Shown: positions 39,574-47,871 of the stretch, piece by piece | How the letters are laid out: the number at the start of each line of letters is the position of its first letter | How positions within the stretch are numbered: the stretch's first letter is position 1 | Assembly: GCF_029760895.1 (NCBI RefSeq) | Contig: NZ_CP121679.1 | Coordinates: forward strand, 434,001 to 498,000 | Reading direction: 5' to 3' | DNA: 64,000 nt | Source: Ancylobacter sp. WKF20 | Lineage (GTDB): Bacteria; Pseudomonadota; Alphaproteobacteria; Rhizobiales; Xanthobacteraceae | The notes under the pieces: model-generated | Told to the model about the DNA's origin: nothing | What the model saw: the letters and a program-made list of their open reading frames with translations, nothing else | Database searches by the model: none | Made by a program: the position numbers and the translations under genes

Positions 39574-40161
39574 ATGCCGCGTCTCACAGGTTTCACGTCC
39601 TGGCTTGCCGCCCGCTGGGTGGTCGCCGCGGCCTTCATGGCCGGCGCGCTTCTGGCCCTGGTGCCGGTTCTGCATGCGGCCTTCGCGCTGCCGCTGCTGC
39701 TGATCTTCCTGCACAGCCCCGGCTACATGATCCATCAGGTGGAGGAGCACACGGGCGACCGGTTCCGGCGCTTCGCCAACAGCATCGTGTTCGGCGGGCG
39801 CGAAGGGCTCACCGTGCTCAACGTGCTCGTCATCAATGTCGGCGCGGTCTGGGGCCTCAACCTTGCCGCGCTCTACGCCGCTGCCTTCGTCGGGCCGGGC
39901 TACGGCCTGATCGCGCCCTATGCCATGCTGGTCAATGCGCTCACCCACCTCGGCGCCGCCGCGCGGCTGAAGCGCTACAATCCCGGTCTCGTCACCTCGC
40001 TCGTGCTGTTCCTGCCGCTCTCGCTGGTCACCCTCACGGTGATCGGCCGCGACCCCGGCACGACCCTGGCCCAGCATGGCTGGGGCCTTGCCGGCGCGCT
40101 GATCCTTCACGCCCTCATCATCGCCAGCGTCGCGCTGCGCCTGCGGCGGCTGCCAGGATAA
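39574..40161 (+). CDS. HXXEE domain membrane protein
   Basis: Polytopic inner-membrane protein of 195 residues with about five hydrophobic segments. GYMIHQVEEHTGDRFRRFANS carries the His-x-x-Glu-Glu signature of the HXXEE family near residue 50, and a later histidine is in VNALTHLGAA. Function of the family is unknown; the intramembrane His/Glu residues suggest metal binding. It is last in the xox gene series and ends 12 bases from the convergent next gene. Confidence 0.78.
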   Translation: MPRLTGFTSWLAARWVVAAAFMAGALLALVPVLHAAFALPLLLIFLHSPGYMIHQVEEHTGDRFRRFANSIVFGGREGLTVLNVLVINVGAVWGLNLAALYAAAFVGPGYGLIAPYAMLVNALTHLGAAARLKRYNPGLVTSLVLFLPLSLVTLTVIGRDPGTTLAQHGWGLAGALILHALIIASVALRLRRLPG

Positions 40162-40173
40162 GCCGACCGCGCC

Positions 40174-40824
40174 TCAATCCATCGCGTTCTGGATCGAGCG
40201 GGCGAGGGAGAAGGCGCGCTGTTCGAGGATCACCGGGCTTTCGCAGACGGCGGTGACGGCCTGGGCGCGGGTGTCGTAGATGCGGGTGTCCCACAGCACC
40301 TGCTTCTCCAGCTCGACCGTCTTGGCCTTGTCGTCGTCGGTGACGGCGGCCTTCTTCGCCTTGGCGAGGGCGAGGCTCTCTTCCTTGATGCGCTGCGACA
40401 GGTCGATCTGATGCTTGGCGTAGCGTTCAATACCGGTGAGGATGCGGCTGCGCAGGCCGTTGATCTGGTCGAACACCCCCGCGAAGAGCAGCGTGAGGCG
40501 CAGGTTCTTGTCCGGTCCGGCGGTCTTGGCGAAGTCCTCGATCAGCGTGTCCGCCTGCTCGAGCGGCGTGCGGCGCGCGGCGAGCACAGGGACAAGCTCG
40601 GAAACCTTGGCGTCGGCGCGCCAGTCGAGCCCGTCGACCGGCGGGCCGGCCCACATCTGCGCCGCGGCGAGACTGGCAACGCGCGGCTGGATGCAGGGCC
40701 ACAGGCCGGTGGGGGAGGCGGCCAGCGCCGGAGCGGCACACAGCCCGCCCATGAGGGCGGCGGCCACGGCGAGGCAGCGCGCCAGCGGCCGCGTTCGGGC
40801 GAAGCGTGGGGTGGTGATCGGCAT
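40174..40824 (-). CDS. Exported protein of unknown function in the lut-like cluster
   Basis: Periplasmic protein of about 216 residues. A signal peptide (1-36, ending APALA) is followed by a largely alpha-helical body with a possible coiled coil at about 120-175 (RYAKHQIDLSQRIKEESLALAKAKKAAVTDDDKAKTVELEKQ). Two cysteines remain in the mature part (WPCIQP, VCESP). The ATG at 40824 has CGGAGGAACC upstream; an upstream ATG at 40875 overlaps the permease gene. It is the last gene of a six-gene minus-strand series with ABC transporter genes, so it may be a periplasmic accessory of that system. I recognise no family. Confidence 0.7.
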   Translation of the reverse strand: MPITTPRFARTRPLARCLAVAAALMGGLCAAPALAASPTGLWPCIQPRVASLAAAQMWAGPPVDGLDWRADAKVSELVPVLAARRTPLEQADTLIEDFAKTAGPDKNLRLTLLFAGVFDQINGLRSRILTGIERYAKHQIDLSQRIKEESLALAKAKKAAVTDDDKAKTVELEKQVLWDTRIYDTRAQAVTAVCESPVILEQRAFSLARSIQNAMD

Positions 40825-40871
40825 CGTGGTTCCTCCGGGCTTCTCGTTATCGGCCGCGTCTTGAGCGCGGC

Positions 40872-41714
40872 TCATTTGGCGTCGTCGGGCCCGCCGCGGC
40901 GGGCCATGACGCCGGCGGAAGGATCATAAGCGAGGATCGAGGCGGCGAGGAACACAACCGCGCAACCGGCGACAACCAGCGCCGCCAGTGGGGCGAACTG
41001 GCCGTAGAGCGCGAAGCGGATCAGCTCCACCGCATAGGTGAAGGGGTTGAGCGTGCAGATCCACCACAGCACGAGGCTGCTCTCCTGCACCCGCCAAAGC
41101 GGGTAGAGCGCGGAGGAGGCGAAGAACATCGGGAAGATCACGAAGTTCATCACGCTGGCGAAGTTCTCCATCTGCCGGAAGACCGAGGACATCAGCAGCC
41201 CCATGGCGCCGAGCATCAGACCGGACAGCAGCAGCGCCGGAATCACCGCGACATAGCCGATGGGCGGCAGCTCGACTTCCCAAAACCAGGCGACCAGCAG
41301 GAAGGCATAGACCTGCAGCAGCGACACGCAGATGCCCGCGACCAGCTTGGACACCAGCAGGAACCAGCGCGGATAGGGGCTCACCAGCAGGATGCGCATC
41401 GCGCCGACCTCGCGGTCATAGACCATGGAGAGCGAGGATTGCAGGCCGTTGAACAGCTGGATCATCGCGACCAGCCCCGGCGTCACATAGACCTCGTAGA
41501 GCACATAGGTCTCATAGGGCGGGATGATCGAGACGCCGAGCACCGAGCGGAAGCCGGCGGCGAAGATGAACAGCCACACCAGCGGACGCACCAGCGCCGA
41601 TAGGAAGCGGCCGCGCTGGTTGAGGAAGCGCAGCCCCTCGCGCCAGCAGATGCCGGCCATGCAGACGAGGTAGCCGGCCAGCGGCAGGCGGAAGCGGGGC
41701 GGGGCGTCGCTCAT
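40872..41714 (-). CDS. ABC-2 type transporter permease (LutF/PedC-like)
   Basis: Membrane subunit of 280 residues with six predicted helices, ABC-2 family. GVSIIPPYETYVLYEVYVTPGLVAMIQLFNGLQSSLSMVYDREVGAMRILLVSPYPRW is typical of this family. Its ATG overlaps the ATPase stop codon by four bases. Permease, ATPase, beta-propeller and binding protein together match the ABC system that accompanies PQQ-dependent alcohol dehydrogenases (PedA1A2BC in Pseudomonas) and the lut lanthanide-uptake cluster of Methylorubrum. An ABC-2 permease is more usual in exporters, so transport direction is not settled from sequence. Confidence 0.85.
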   Translation of the reverse strand: MSDAPPRFRLPLAGYLVCMAGICWREGLRFLNQRGRFLSALVRPLVWLFIFAAGFRSVLGVSIIPPYETYVLYEVYVTPGLVAMIQLFNGLQSSLSMVYDREVGAMRILLVSPYPRWFLLVSKLVAGICVSLLQVYAFLLVAWFWEVELPPIGYVAVIPALLLSGLMLGAMGLLMSSVFRQMENFASVMNFVIFPMFFASSALYPLWRVQESSLVLWWICTLNPFTYAVELIRFALYGQFAPLAALVVAGCAVVFLAASILAYDPSAGVMARRGGPDDAK

Positions 41715-42514
41715 GCCGGCCCTCCCGGCCCGTCGCCCACCAGCTTGAGGAAGGCGTCGGAAATGTCGGACGTACCGGTTTGCGCCAGCACGTCGTCATG
41801 GGCGCCCTCGGCGCGGATACGGCCGCGATGCAGCACGACGATGCGGTCGGTGGCGGCGATTTCCTCGATGATGTGGGTCGCCCAGAGCACGCCGATGCCC
41901 TCCTGAGCAACCAGCGCGCGGACCTGCGCCACCAGCGCGGCGCGCGAGGCGATGTCGAGGCCGACGGTCGGCTCGTCGAGCAGCAGCAGGCTCGGACGGT
42001 GCATCAGCGCGCGGGCGATTTCGACGCGGCGCATCTGCCCGCCCGAGAGGCGGCGCACCTTGTCGCCGGCGCGCTCAGCGAGGCCGGCCTGGTCGAGCAC
42101 TTCCAGCGCGCGGCGCCGCCCGGCGGCGAAGCCCATGCCGTGCAGCGTCGCGTGATAGACGAGGTTCTGCGCCACGGTGAGTTCAAGATCCAGCGTGCGC
42201 GCCTGGAACACCACGCCGAGCTTGCTCAGGGCCGCCGCCGGTGTGCGGCGCACATCATGGCCGAGCACGTCGATGCGGCCCGAGCGGTTGTCGTAGAGCC
42301 GGGTGATGAGGGAAAACAGCGTGGTCTTGCCCGCGCCATTCGGGCCGAGCAGGGCGGTGAAGCTGCCGGCGGGTACGGTGAGGCTCACATCGTCCAGCGC
42401 CTTGCGGGCGCCGAAGGTGTGGGTGACGTGATGAACGGCGAGGGCCGGCATGCGCGCAGCCGGCGAGGGTGGCAGCTCCGGCGTCGGCAGGGCGGAAGGG
42501 GGAGCGCCCGTCAT
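41711..42514 (-). CDS. ABC transporter ATP-binding protein (LutE/PedB-like)
   Basis: Cytoplasmic ATPase subunit of about 267 residues. Walker A GPNGAGKTT, signature LSGGQMRRVEIARALMHRPS, Walker B LLLLDEPTVGLD and the switch H in WATHIIEE are intact. The family branch is that of NatA/CcmA-like ATPases paired with ABC-2 permeases, as found beside PQQ-dependent alcohol dehydrogenases. The start could be 42514 (MTGAPPS) or further downstream at MPALAVHHV; an ATG at 42571 is also in frame. Overlaps the permease gene by four bases. Confidence 0.9.
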   Translation of the reverse strand: MTGAPPSALPTPELPPSPAARMPALAVHHVTHTFGARKALDDVSLTVPAGSFTALLGPNGAGKTTLFSLITRLYDNRSGRIDVLGHDVRRTPAAALSKLGVVFQARTLDLELTVAQNLVYHATLHGMGFAAGRRRALEVLDQAGLAERAGDKVRRLSGGQMRRVEIARALMHRPSLLLLDEPTVGLDIASRAALVAQVRALVAQEGIGVLWATHIIEEIAATDRIVVLHRGRIRAEGAHDDVLAQTGTSDISDAFLKLVGDGPGGPA

Positions 42515-42596
42515 GGCATCGTCCGGTCGGAAGAAGGAAATCCCCGGCCGGGGCCGGGGATGAGTTTTCACGAGGAGAGAGTAGCGCGGAGTCGCG

Positions 42597-43034
42597 TCAT
42601 TTCACGATGAATTCGCCCTTCATGCCCCGCTCCTCCATGCCCTTGCAGTACCAGGCGAAGGTGCCGGGCTTGATCGGCACAAAGAACATCTCGGCCTCGC
42701 CCTCTTCCTCGAATTCGAGTTCGGTGAGGCCAATGGCCTTGATCTCCATGTCGCCGGCCTCGACCTTGCGCAGGAAGATGGACTGGAACAGGCCCGGCGC
42801 CTGCCAAGCGCATTCCTTCTTGCCGGTGGAGGAAATCTCCAGCTGGTAGGCCTTGCCGGTCTCCAGCTCATAGGTCTTTTGCGACACGCCATAGCCGGCG
42901 TCGCCGAGACCCAGCTTGAGGCCGGGTAGCTCGATCGGCTTGAGGGTCAGGTCGCCCTTGGCATAGGCGGCACCGGCGAGGGCCAGCGGGGCGGCGAGTG
43001 TGGCCGCGAGGGCGGCGGCGAGGGGCAGCTTCAT
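42597..43034 (-). CDS. Cupredoxin-like exported protein lacking copper histidines
   Basis: Small periplasmic protein of 145 residues. Signal peptide 1-25 (AGAAYA). The C-terminal TFAWYCKGMEERGMKGEFIVK resembles the last copper-binding loop of plastocyanin-like proteins, keeping Cys and Met but with no His between them. The segment where the first His ligand should stand (SSTGKKECAWQAPG) has none either; the mature chain contains no histidine at all. ELEFEEEGEAEMFF is strongly acidic. So a type 1 copper site looks impossible; the fold may have been re-used. It lies inside the lut-like ABC series, between propeller and ATPase genes. Confidence 0.7.
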   Translation of the reverse strand: MKLPLAAALAATLAAPLALAGAAYAKGDLTLKPIELPGLKLGLGDAGYGVSQKTYELETGKAYQLEISSTGKKECAWQAPGLFQSIFLRKVEAGDMEIKAIGLTELEFEEEGEAEMFFVPIKPGTFAWYCKGMEERGMKGEFIVK

Positions 43035-43078
43035 GGGGAATCCTCCGAACCTGTTGCTATTGTTGAGTTGACGGCGCC

Positions 43079-44059
43079 CTACGGCACCACGACCACGCCC
43101 CAGGGCGCGCGGCCCGTCGTCACGGATTTGGTGACCTTCTCGGCGGCGACGTCGATGATCGAGACGTCGTTGGAATTGCCGTTGGTCGAGATCAGGAATT
43201 TCTGGTCCGGCGTGAAGCCGAGCTGCCAGACGCGCTGGCCGACGAGGAGATATTTTTCCACCTCAAGCGTCTTGGCGTTCACCACGGCGACGCGGTTAGC
43301 TGGGCCGAGGGCAATGAAGGCCTTGGCGCCGTCCTTGGTCAGGCGCACGCCGACCGGCTGTATGGCGTCATTGTTCACGCCGGGGATCTTGAAGGAGATC
43401 TTCTTGACGATTTTCCAGGTCGCCGGGTCGATCACCGACACCGTGCCACCGACCTCGGAGGACACCCAAAGCTGCTTGCCGTCCGCCGAGAACTCGGCGA
43501 TGCGCGGGCGGGAGTCGACGAGGATGTTCTCGATGATCTCATTGGTCGCCGTGTCCACCACATGAGCCATGTTGGTGGTCTCGGAGGTGTTGACCATGTA
43601 CTTGCCGTCGGGGCTGATGCCCATACCTTCCGGCTCGACACCGACCGGGATCTCGGCGATCAGCTCGTTGTTCTCGACATTCACCACCGTGACCATGTTG
43701 TCGTCTTCGTTGGCGATGTAGAGCGGGTTGCCCGAGGGGTGGAGCACGAACAGCTCCGGGTCGGGGCCCGAGCGCAGCGTCTTAACCAGCTTCAGCGTCT
43801 GCGCGTCATAGACCTCGACGCGGTTGTCGTCGGAGGCGCACAGATAGATCAGCTTGCCGTCCGGGCTCGCCGTGATGCCGCGCGGGCGGCGGCCGGTCTT
43901 CACCGTCTCGATCACCTTGAGCGTCTTCATGTCGAGGACGGTCATGGTGTGGTCGCGCTCATTGGAAATGAAGGCGCGCTCGGCGAGAGCCGGGACGGCA
44001 TCGGCCATCAGGATTCCCGCGAGCGCAAGGCCGGCGGAAAGCATCAGGTGGCGTTTCAT
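43079..44059 (-). CDS. PQQ-dependent catabolism-associated YVTN beta-propeller protein (LutD/PedA2-like)
   Basis: Periplasmic seven-bladed propeller of 326 residues. Signal peptide 1-26 (ADAVPALA), then repeating blades such as AFISNERDHTMTVLDMKTLKVIETVKTGRRPRGI, PLYIANEDDNMVTVVNVENNELIAEIPVGVEPEGM and KFLISTNGNSNDVSIIDVAAEKVTKSVTTGRAPWG, about 42 residues each. This is the YVTN-type propeller regularly found with the ABC genes near PQQ dehydrogenases. It may bind a metal or metal complex for the transporter. Second in the minus-strand series. Confidence 0.88.
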   Translation of the reverse strand: MKRHLMLSAGLALAGILMADAVPALAERAFISNERDHTMTVLDMKTLKVIETVKTGRRPRGITASPDGKLIYLCASDDNRVEVYDAQTLKLVKTLRSGPDPELFVLHPSGNPLYIANEDDNMVTVVNVENNELIAEIPVGVEPEGMGISPDGKYMVNTSETTNMAHVVDTATNEIIENILVDSRPRIAEFSADGKQLWVSSEVGGTVSVIDPATWKIVKKISFKIPGVNNDAIQPVGVRLTKDGAKAFIALGPANRVAVVNAKTLEVEKYLLVGQRVWQLGFTPDQKFLISTNGNSNDVSIIDVAAEKVTKSVTTGRAPWGVVVVP

Positions 44060-44096
44060 CGGTTCCTCCAGGCGGTTCTTGTTCTAAATCGTTGAT

Positions 44097-45344
44097 CTAG
44101 TTGAATTTGCAGGTGCTCTCGGGGCGGTCGAAGCCGAGCGTGTCGAGCGGCGAGGACTGGTGCAGGAAGCCCGCTTGCGGCGACAGGGTCACCGTGTTGG
44201 TGGCGTGGGTCAGCAGGATGGGCTGGCGCAGCTGGTGGTCCCAGTCGCGAAAGCTCGCCGCCACGCCCTTGAACACCGGCAGGTCGTAATCGGGCGACAG
44301 CAGTTGCGCGCGCACCTTGTCCGGGTCGCTGGAGCGCGTCTTCAAGCTCGCTGAGCCGATGGAGAAGACGCCTTCCCACATCTGGAAATCCAGCGGCTGC
44401 ATCAGGCGGTTGGACAGCTTGAAGAAGCGGCTCTGCAGCTGCGAGGCGCCCCAGTTCTCCATGGTCGGGTGCCAGGAGAGCGGCATCAGCCCCTGCGTCC
44501 CGGCGACCGGGCGCGACAGCCAGGTGTTGTAGGGCAGGATGTCGCCGAACTCGCCGAGTTCATCGGCGACGATCAGCATGTCGTACTCGCCGACCTGCGT
44601 GCCGCGCGGCACTTCCGATTGCGCGGTGGCGCGGGCATCCGGCCCATAATCCCAGGTCTTCTCGGCAACGATCTTGCCGCCGAACTTCTTGGCGGAGCGG
44701 CGCATGGCCTCGGCATAGAGCCGGTCGCCCTCGGTGCGCCCGGTCATCAGGAACCAGTTGCGCCACTGCTTGGTGATGAGGAACTGCGCCAGCGCATCCG
44801 TCAGCATCGCCCGGCTGGGGGCAATGTGGAACACATTGGCCCGGCAGTCCTGCTGGCGCAGGCGGTCATCGGTCGCGCCGACATTGATGAGGAGAGCCTT
44901 GCTGTCCTTCAGCGCGTCGGCGATGCGCAAGAGCTGGTCGGCGGGCACGTCGAGCAGCAGGAAATTATTGCCGTCCGCCACCAGCTTCTGCGCGGCGGGG
45001 AGGGGATCGCCATCGGTCGGCACGATCTCGGTTGTCAGCTTGTAGTCGAGCTTGAGGAAGCGCCCGCTAGTCAGGTTGTCCTTGATGCCAAGCTCGGCTC
45101 CGGCAATGCCGAGATTGTCCGGCGGCATCTGCAGCGGAGCGATCCACGGCGGCGGCACGGGAAGCTGGCGGATCACCCCGATGCGGAAGGTCTGCTCGGG
45201 CGCGATCGCCGCGGCAGGCTTTGCCGCCAGCGGCGGGCTGGCGGACGGGGCGGCATTCTGGGCGGCAGCCGGCAGCACGGCGTAGCCGAAGATGACAAGC
45301 GCCGTGGCGGCGGCGCGGGCCCTCGGGTTCATTGGCGTTTCCAT
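44097..45344 (-). CDS. ABC transporter substrate-binding protein, PQQ dehydrogenase-associated (LutA/PedA1-like)
   Basis: Periplasmic binding protein of up to 415 residues related to the branched-chain amino acid (type I) binding fold. Signal peptide near the N-terminus (VIFGYAVLPAAAQ), then EQTFRIGVIRQLPVPPPWIAPLQMPPDNLGIAGAELGIKDN and DNNFLLLDVPADQLLRIADALKDSKALLINVGATDDRLRQQDCRANVFHIAPSRAML. The match is to the PQQ-dependent alcohol dehydrogenase system binding protein, the counterpart of LutA in lanthanide-uptake clusters. ATG 45344 and ATG 45332 are both possible starts. First gene of the minus-strand series; an imperfect copy of the shared dyad lies 20 bases upstream. Confidence 0.88.
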   Translation of the reverse strand: METPMNPRARAAATALVIFGYAVLPAAAQNAAPSASPPLAAKPAAAIAPEQTFRIGVIRQLPVPPPWIAPLQMPPDNLGIAGAELGIKDNLTSGRFLKLDYKLTTEIVPTDGDPLPAAQKLVADGNNFLLLDVPADQLLRIADALKDSKALLINVGATDDRLRQQDCRANVFHIAPSRAMLTDALAQFLITKQWRNWFLMTGRTEGDRLYAEAMRRSAKKFGGKIVAEKTWDYGPDARATAQSEVPRGTQVGEYDMLIVADELGEFGDILPYNTWLSRPVAGTQGLMPLSWHPTMENWGASQLQSRFFKLSNRLMQPLDFQMWEGVFSIGSASLKTRSSDPDKVRAQLLSPDYDLPVFKGVAASFRDWDHQLRQPILLTHATNTVTLSPQAGFLHQSSPLDTLGFDRPESTCKFN

Positions 45345-45574
45345 CCCACGGCGTGATGTTCTCGGAACTTTTCTATGCCGTCGGGTAAAAGTCTAAGCAG
45401 ATGCGAATAAGTATTCAACATATTAGATTATATAAGAATATAATAAGAATTGAGTATCTTCTTCGTGATGCAACTATACATGATGTATTAAAATCGGGAA
45501 CTTTTTCCCGGATGGTTGCGGGGAAGTTTCCAGAGAGTATGATCCCGGCAAAACCGCCACCGGGAGGCGACAGG
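45345..45574. promoter_or_regulatory. Divergent region with shared dyad, lut-like cluster / DUF3280 operon
   Basis: The 230-base region is AT-rich in its middle (45405-45490). GGGAACTTTTTCCC at 45496-45509, within CGGGAACTTTTTCCCGG (45495-45511), is the inverse of the xoxF upstream dyad with one base different. GGAACTTTTC at 45364-45373 is a partial copy next to the binding-protein start, mirroring the pair of sites before xoxF. GGGAGG precedes the DUF3280 ATG. Confidence 0.5.
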
Positions 45575-46111
45575 ATGAACGTTCGTGGACGGGCCGGGAT
45601 GCACCGGCTGGCGCTGGCCGGATTGATGATGCTGGGCCTCGTCGGCGTCAGCGAGGCCGCCACCCGCGTGGCGGTGTTCGATTTCGAGCTGCTCGACACC
45701 AGCGGGGAGTTCGACCCGCGTGGGCCGAAGCCCGAGGAGGTGCGGCGCCTCGCGCTGATCACCGCCGATGTGCGCGAGCGCCTCGCCAAGGCCGGCTATG
45801 AGGTGGTCGATCTCACGCCCCAGCAGGCGGCGCTCACCGAGGCGGCGCCGCTGCGCAACTGCAATGGCTGCGAACTGCCGATCGCCCGCACGCTCGGCGC
45901 CGACATCGAAGTGATCGGCCTCGTGCAGAAGGTCTCCAACCTCATCCTCAACATCAACTTCCAGGTGCGCGATGTCGCGACCGGCGCCGTGCTGCGCGCC
46001 GGCAGCGCCGACATTCGCAACAACACGGATGAGTCCTGGGGCCGGGGAATCTCGTATCTGGTGCGCAACCGCCTGCTCGACCCGCCGATGACCGGAAAGG
46101 CCGCTCCATGA
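45575..46111 (+). CDS. DUF3280-type exported protein
   Basis: Periplasmic protein of 178 residues. Signal peptide 1-28 (GLVGVSEA), then RVAVFDFELLDTSGEFDPRGPKPEEVRRLALITADVRERLAKAG and a CNGCELPIARTLGADIEVIGLVQKVSNLILNINFQVRDVATG core, as in DUF3280 (DUF2380-like) proteins. The CNGC pair could hold a disulfide or a metal. ATG 45575 has GGGAGGCGACAGG upstream. Its end overlaps the next ATG (ATGA), tying it to an ABC importer operon. Function unknown. Confidence 0.78.
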   Translation: MNVRGRAGMHRLALAGLMMLGLVGVSEAATRVAVFDFELLDTSGEFDPRGPKPEEVRRLALITADVRERLAKAGYEVVDLTPQQAALTEAAPLRNCNGCELPIARTLGADIEVIGLVQKVSNLILNINFQVRDVATGAVLRAGSADIRNNTDESWGRGISYLVRNRLLDPPMTGKAAP

Positions 46112-47115
46112 TTCCCCCTGCCGGCGTCTCCCGCCGGACGCTGCTCGCCGCCGCCACGCTTTCGATCGGGCTCGCCCCGCTCGCCACCCCCACCCTCGCG
46201 CAGGCGCCCCTGCCGAAGCTGCGGGTCGGCACGCTCAAATTCGGCACGCTCAATTGGCTGCTGGACACGGTCCGCGCCGAAAAGCTCGACACGCGCGAGG
46301 GCTTCGCGCTGGAGAGCGTCGATTTCGCCGGTGGCCAGGCGACAACGGTCGCGCTGCAGGCGGGGGATATTGATCTCATCGTCAGCGACTGGCTGTGGGC
46401 CATGCGCCGGCTGAATGATGGCGAGGCGATGCGCTTCGCGCCGTTCTCCACCGCGCTCGGCGCGCTGATGGTGGCGCCGGACGGGCCGGTGAAGACGCTG
46501 GCCGATCTCAAGGGCCGCAAGCTCGGCGTCGCTGGCGGGGCGGTGGACAAGAGCTGGCTGCTGCTGCGCGCCTATGCCAAGGCCAAGCTCGGCCGTGACC
46601 TCATCGACATCTGCGAGCCGGTCTATGGCGCGCCGCCTCTGGTCAGCGAGCAGCTCGCGCTCGGCCGGGTCGATGCGGTGCTCACCTTCTGGCCCTATGC
46701 CGCCCGGCTCGACGCGCGCGGCTTCCGGCGGATGCTCGACATGAAGGAGGTCGTCACCGGCCTCGGCATCGACCCGGCGCCGCCGCTGGTCGGCTATGTC
46801 TGGCGCACCGCCGTGATGGGCGAGAAGGGCGCGGCCATTGCCGCCTTCCTGCGCGCGGCAGCGGCGGCCAACAAGGTGCTCGCGACCTCGGACGACGCCT
46901 GGACCCGCATCCGCCCGATCATGCAGGCGGCTGATGATGCCGAGTTCAGCTGGCTGCGCGACTATTACCGCGCCGGCATTCCCGGCAGCTTCGGCGAGGC
47001 CGAGCGTGCCTCGTGCGAGAAGTTGTTCGGCGTGCTCGCCCAACTCGGCGGGGCCGAGCTTGTCGGGCAGAATCCGCGCTTCGAGCGCGCGCTCTTCGCG
47101 CCGATCGGGGAGTAG
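46108..47115 (+). CDS. ABC transporter substrate-binding protein, NitT/TauT type
   Basis: Periplasmic type II binding protein of 335 residues, SsuA/THI5-like. A twin-arginine signal (SRRTLLAAATLSIGLAPLATPTLAQ, about 8-32) is followed by KLRVGTLKFGTLNWLLDTVRAEKLDTREGF, FAGGQATTVALQAGDIDLIVSDWLWAMRRL and DLKGRKLGVAGGAVDKSWLLLRAYAKAKLGRD. Family members bind nitrate, sulfonates, thiamine precursors and others; the ligand here cannot be read. Starts inside the DUF3280 stop codon; permease follows after six bases. Confidence 0.85.
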   Translation: MIPPAGVSRRTLLAAATLSIGLAPLATPTLAQAPLPKLRVGTLKFGTLNWLLDTVRAEKLDTREGFALESVDFAGGQATTVALQAGDIDLIVSDWLWAMRRLNDGEAMRFAPFSTALGALMVAPDGPVKTLADLKGRKLGVAGGAVDKSWLLLRAYAKAKLGRDLIDICEPVYGAPPLVSEQLALGRVDAVLTFWPYAARLDARGFRRMLDMKEVVTGLGIDPAPPLVGYVWRTAVMGEKGAAIAAFLRAAAAANKVLATSDDAWTRIRPIMQAADDAEFSWLRDYYRAGIPGSFGEAERASCEKLFGVLAQLGGAELVGQNPRFERALFAPIGE

Positions 47116-47121
47116 ACACGC

Positions 47122-47871
47122 GTGTCCACCGTGTCGCGTCTCGGCATGACGGTGGCGTCGCTCGCGACACTCCTGCTTGTCTGGTACGGCGCGGCGCTCT
47201 GGGCGTCGTCGCCGCTGCTGCCGGGCCCCGCCGCCGTGCTGGCGGCGCTGGAGCGGACGGCGGAGACCGGCGCGCTCCAGCGCAACATCGCCATCACGCT
47301 GGCGCGGGTGGCCGCCGCCTTCCTCATCGCCATGGCGTTCGGCTCGGCCATCGGCATCGCGCTCGGCCGCTCGCCGCGGCTGAACGAATTATTTGGGCCG
47401 TGGATCATCGTGCTGCTGAACCTGCCGGCGCTGGTGATCATCATCCTCTGCTATGTCTGGTTCGGGCTCACCGAGGCGGCGGCGATCACCGCCGTGTCGA
47501 TCAACAAGATCCCCAATGTCGCCGTGACCATGCGCGAGGGCGCCGCCGCCCTGTCGCGCGATCTCGACGAGATGGCGCGCGTTTATCGCCTCTCGCGCTG
47601 GCGCACGCTGCGCCACGTCACCCTGCCGCAGCTCGTGCCCTTCTTCACCGCCAGCGCCCGCTCGGGCCTCGCGCTTACCTGGAAGATCGTGCTGGTGGTG
47701 GAACTGCTCGGCCGTTCCAACGGTGTCGGCTTCGAGTTGCAGACGGCGTTCCAGATGTTCGATGTCGCGACCGTGCTCGCCTATGCGCTCGCGTTCACGG
47801 CCGTTGTGCAACTCATCGAGATGGGGCTGCTCCAGCCATGGGAGCGCTGGGCGAATGGGTGGCGGCGATGA
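47122..47871 (+). CDS. ABC transporter permease, NitT/TauT type
   Basis: Inner-membrane permease of 249 residues with six helices. The binding-protein-dependent transport motif is clear: REGAAALSRDLDEMARVYRLSRWRTLRHVTLPQLVPFFTASARSGLALTWKIVLVVELLGRSNGVGFEL (EAA loop region). It begins with GTG at 47122, seems to lack a strong ribosome-binding site, and ends overlapping the ATPase start (ATGA). Third gene of the four-gene operon. Confidence 0.88.
   Translation: MSTVSRLGMTVASLATLLLVWYGAALWASSPLLPGPAAVLAALERTAETGALQRNIAITLARVAAAFLIAMAFGSAIGIALGRSPRLNELFGPWIIVLLNLPALVIIILCYVWFGLTEAAAITAVSINKIPNVAVTMREGAAALSRDLDEMARVYRLSRWRTLRHVTLPQLVPFFTASARSGLALTWKIVLVVELLGRSNGVGFELQTAFQMFDVATVLAYALAFTAVVQLIEMGLLQPWERWANGWRR

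Noticed and set aside
38083..40110. Minus-strand open frame of 675 codons opposite xoxJ and neighbours
   Set aside because: Crosses three real plus-strand genes and has antisense-type composition.
40872..42514. Drug or polysaccharide ABC exporter
   Set aside because: ABC-2 permeases usually export, but the binding protein, propeller and PQQ gene context match the dehydrogenase-associated system; direction remains open.
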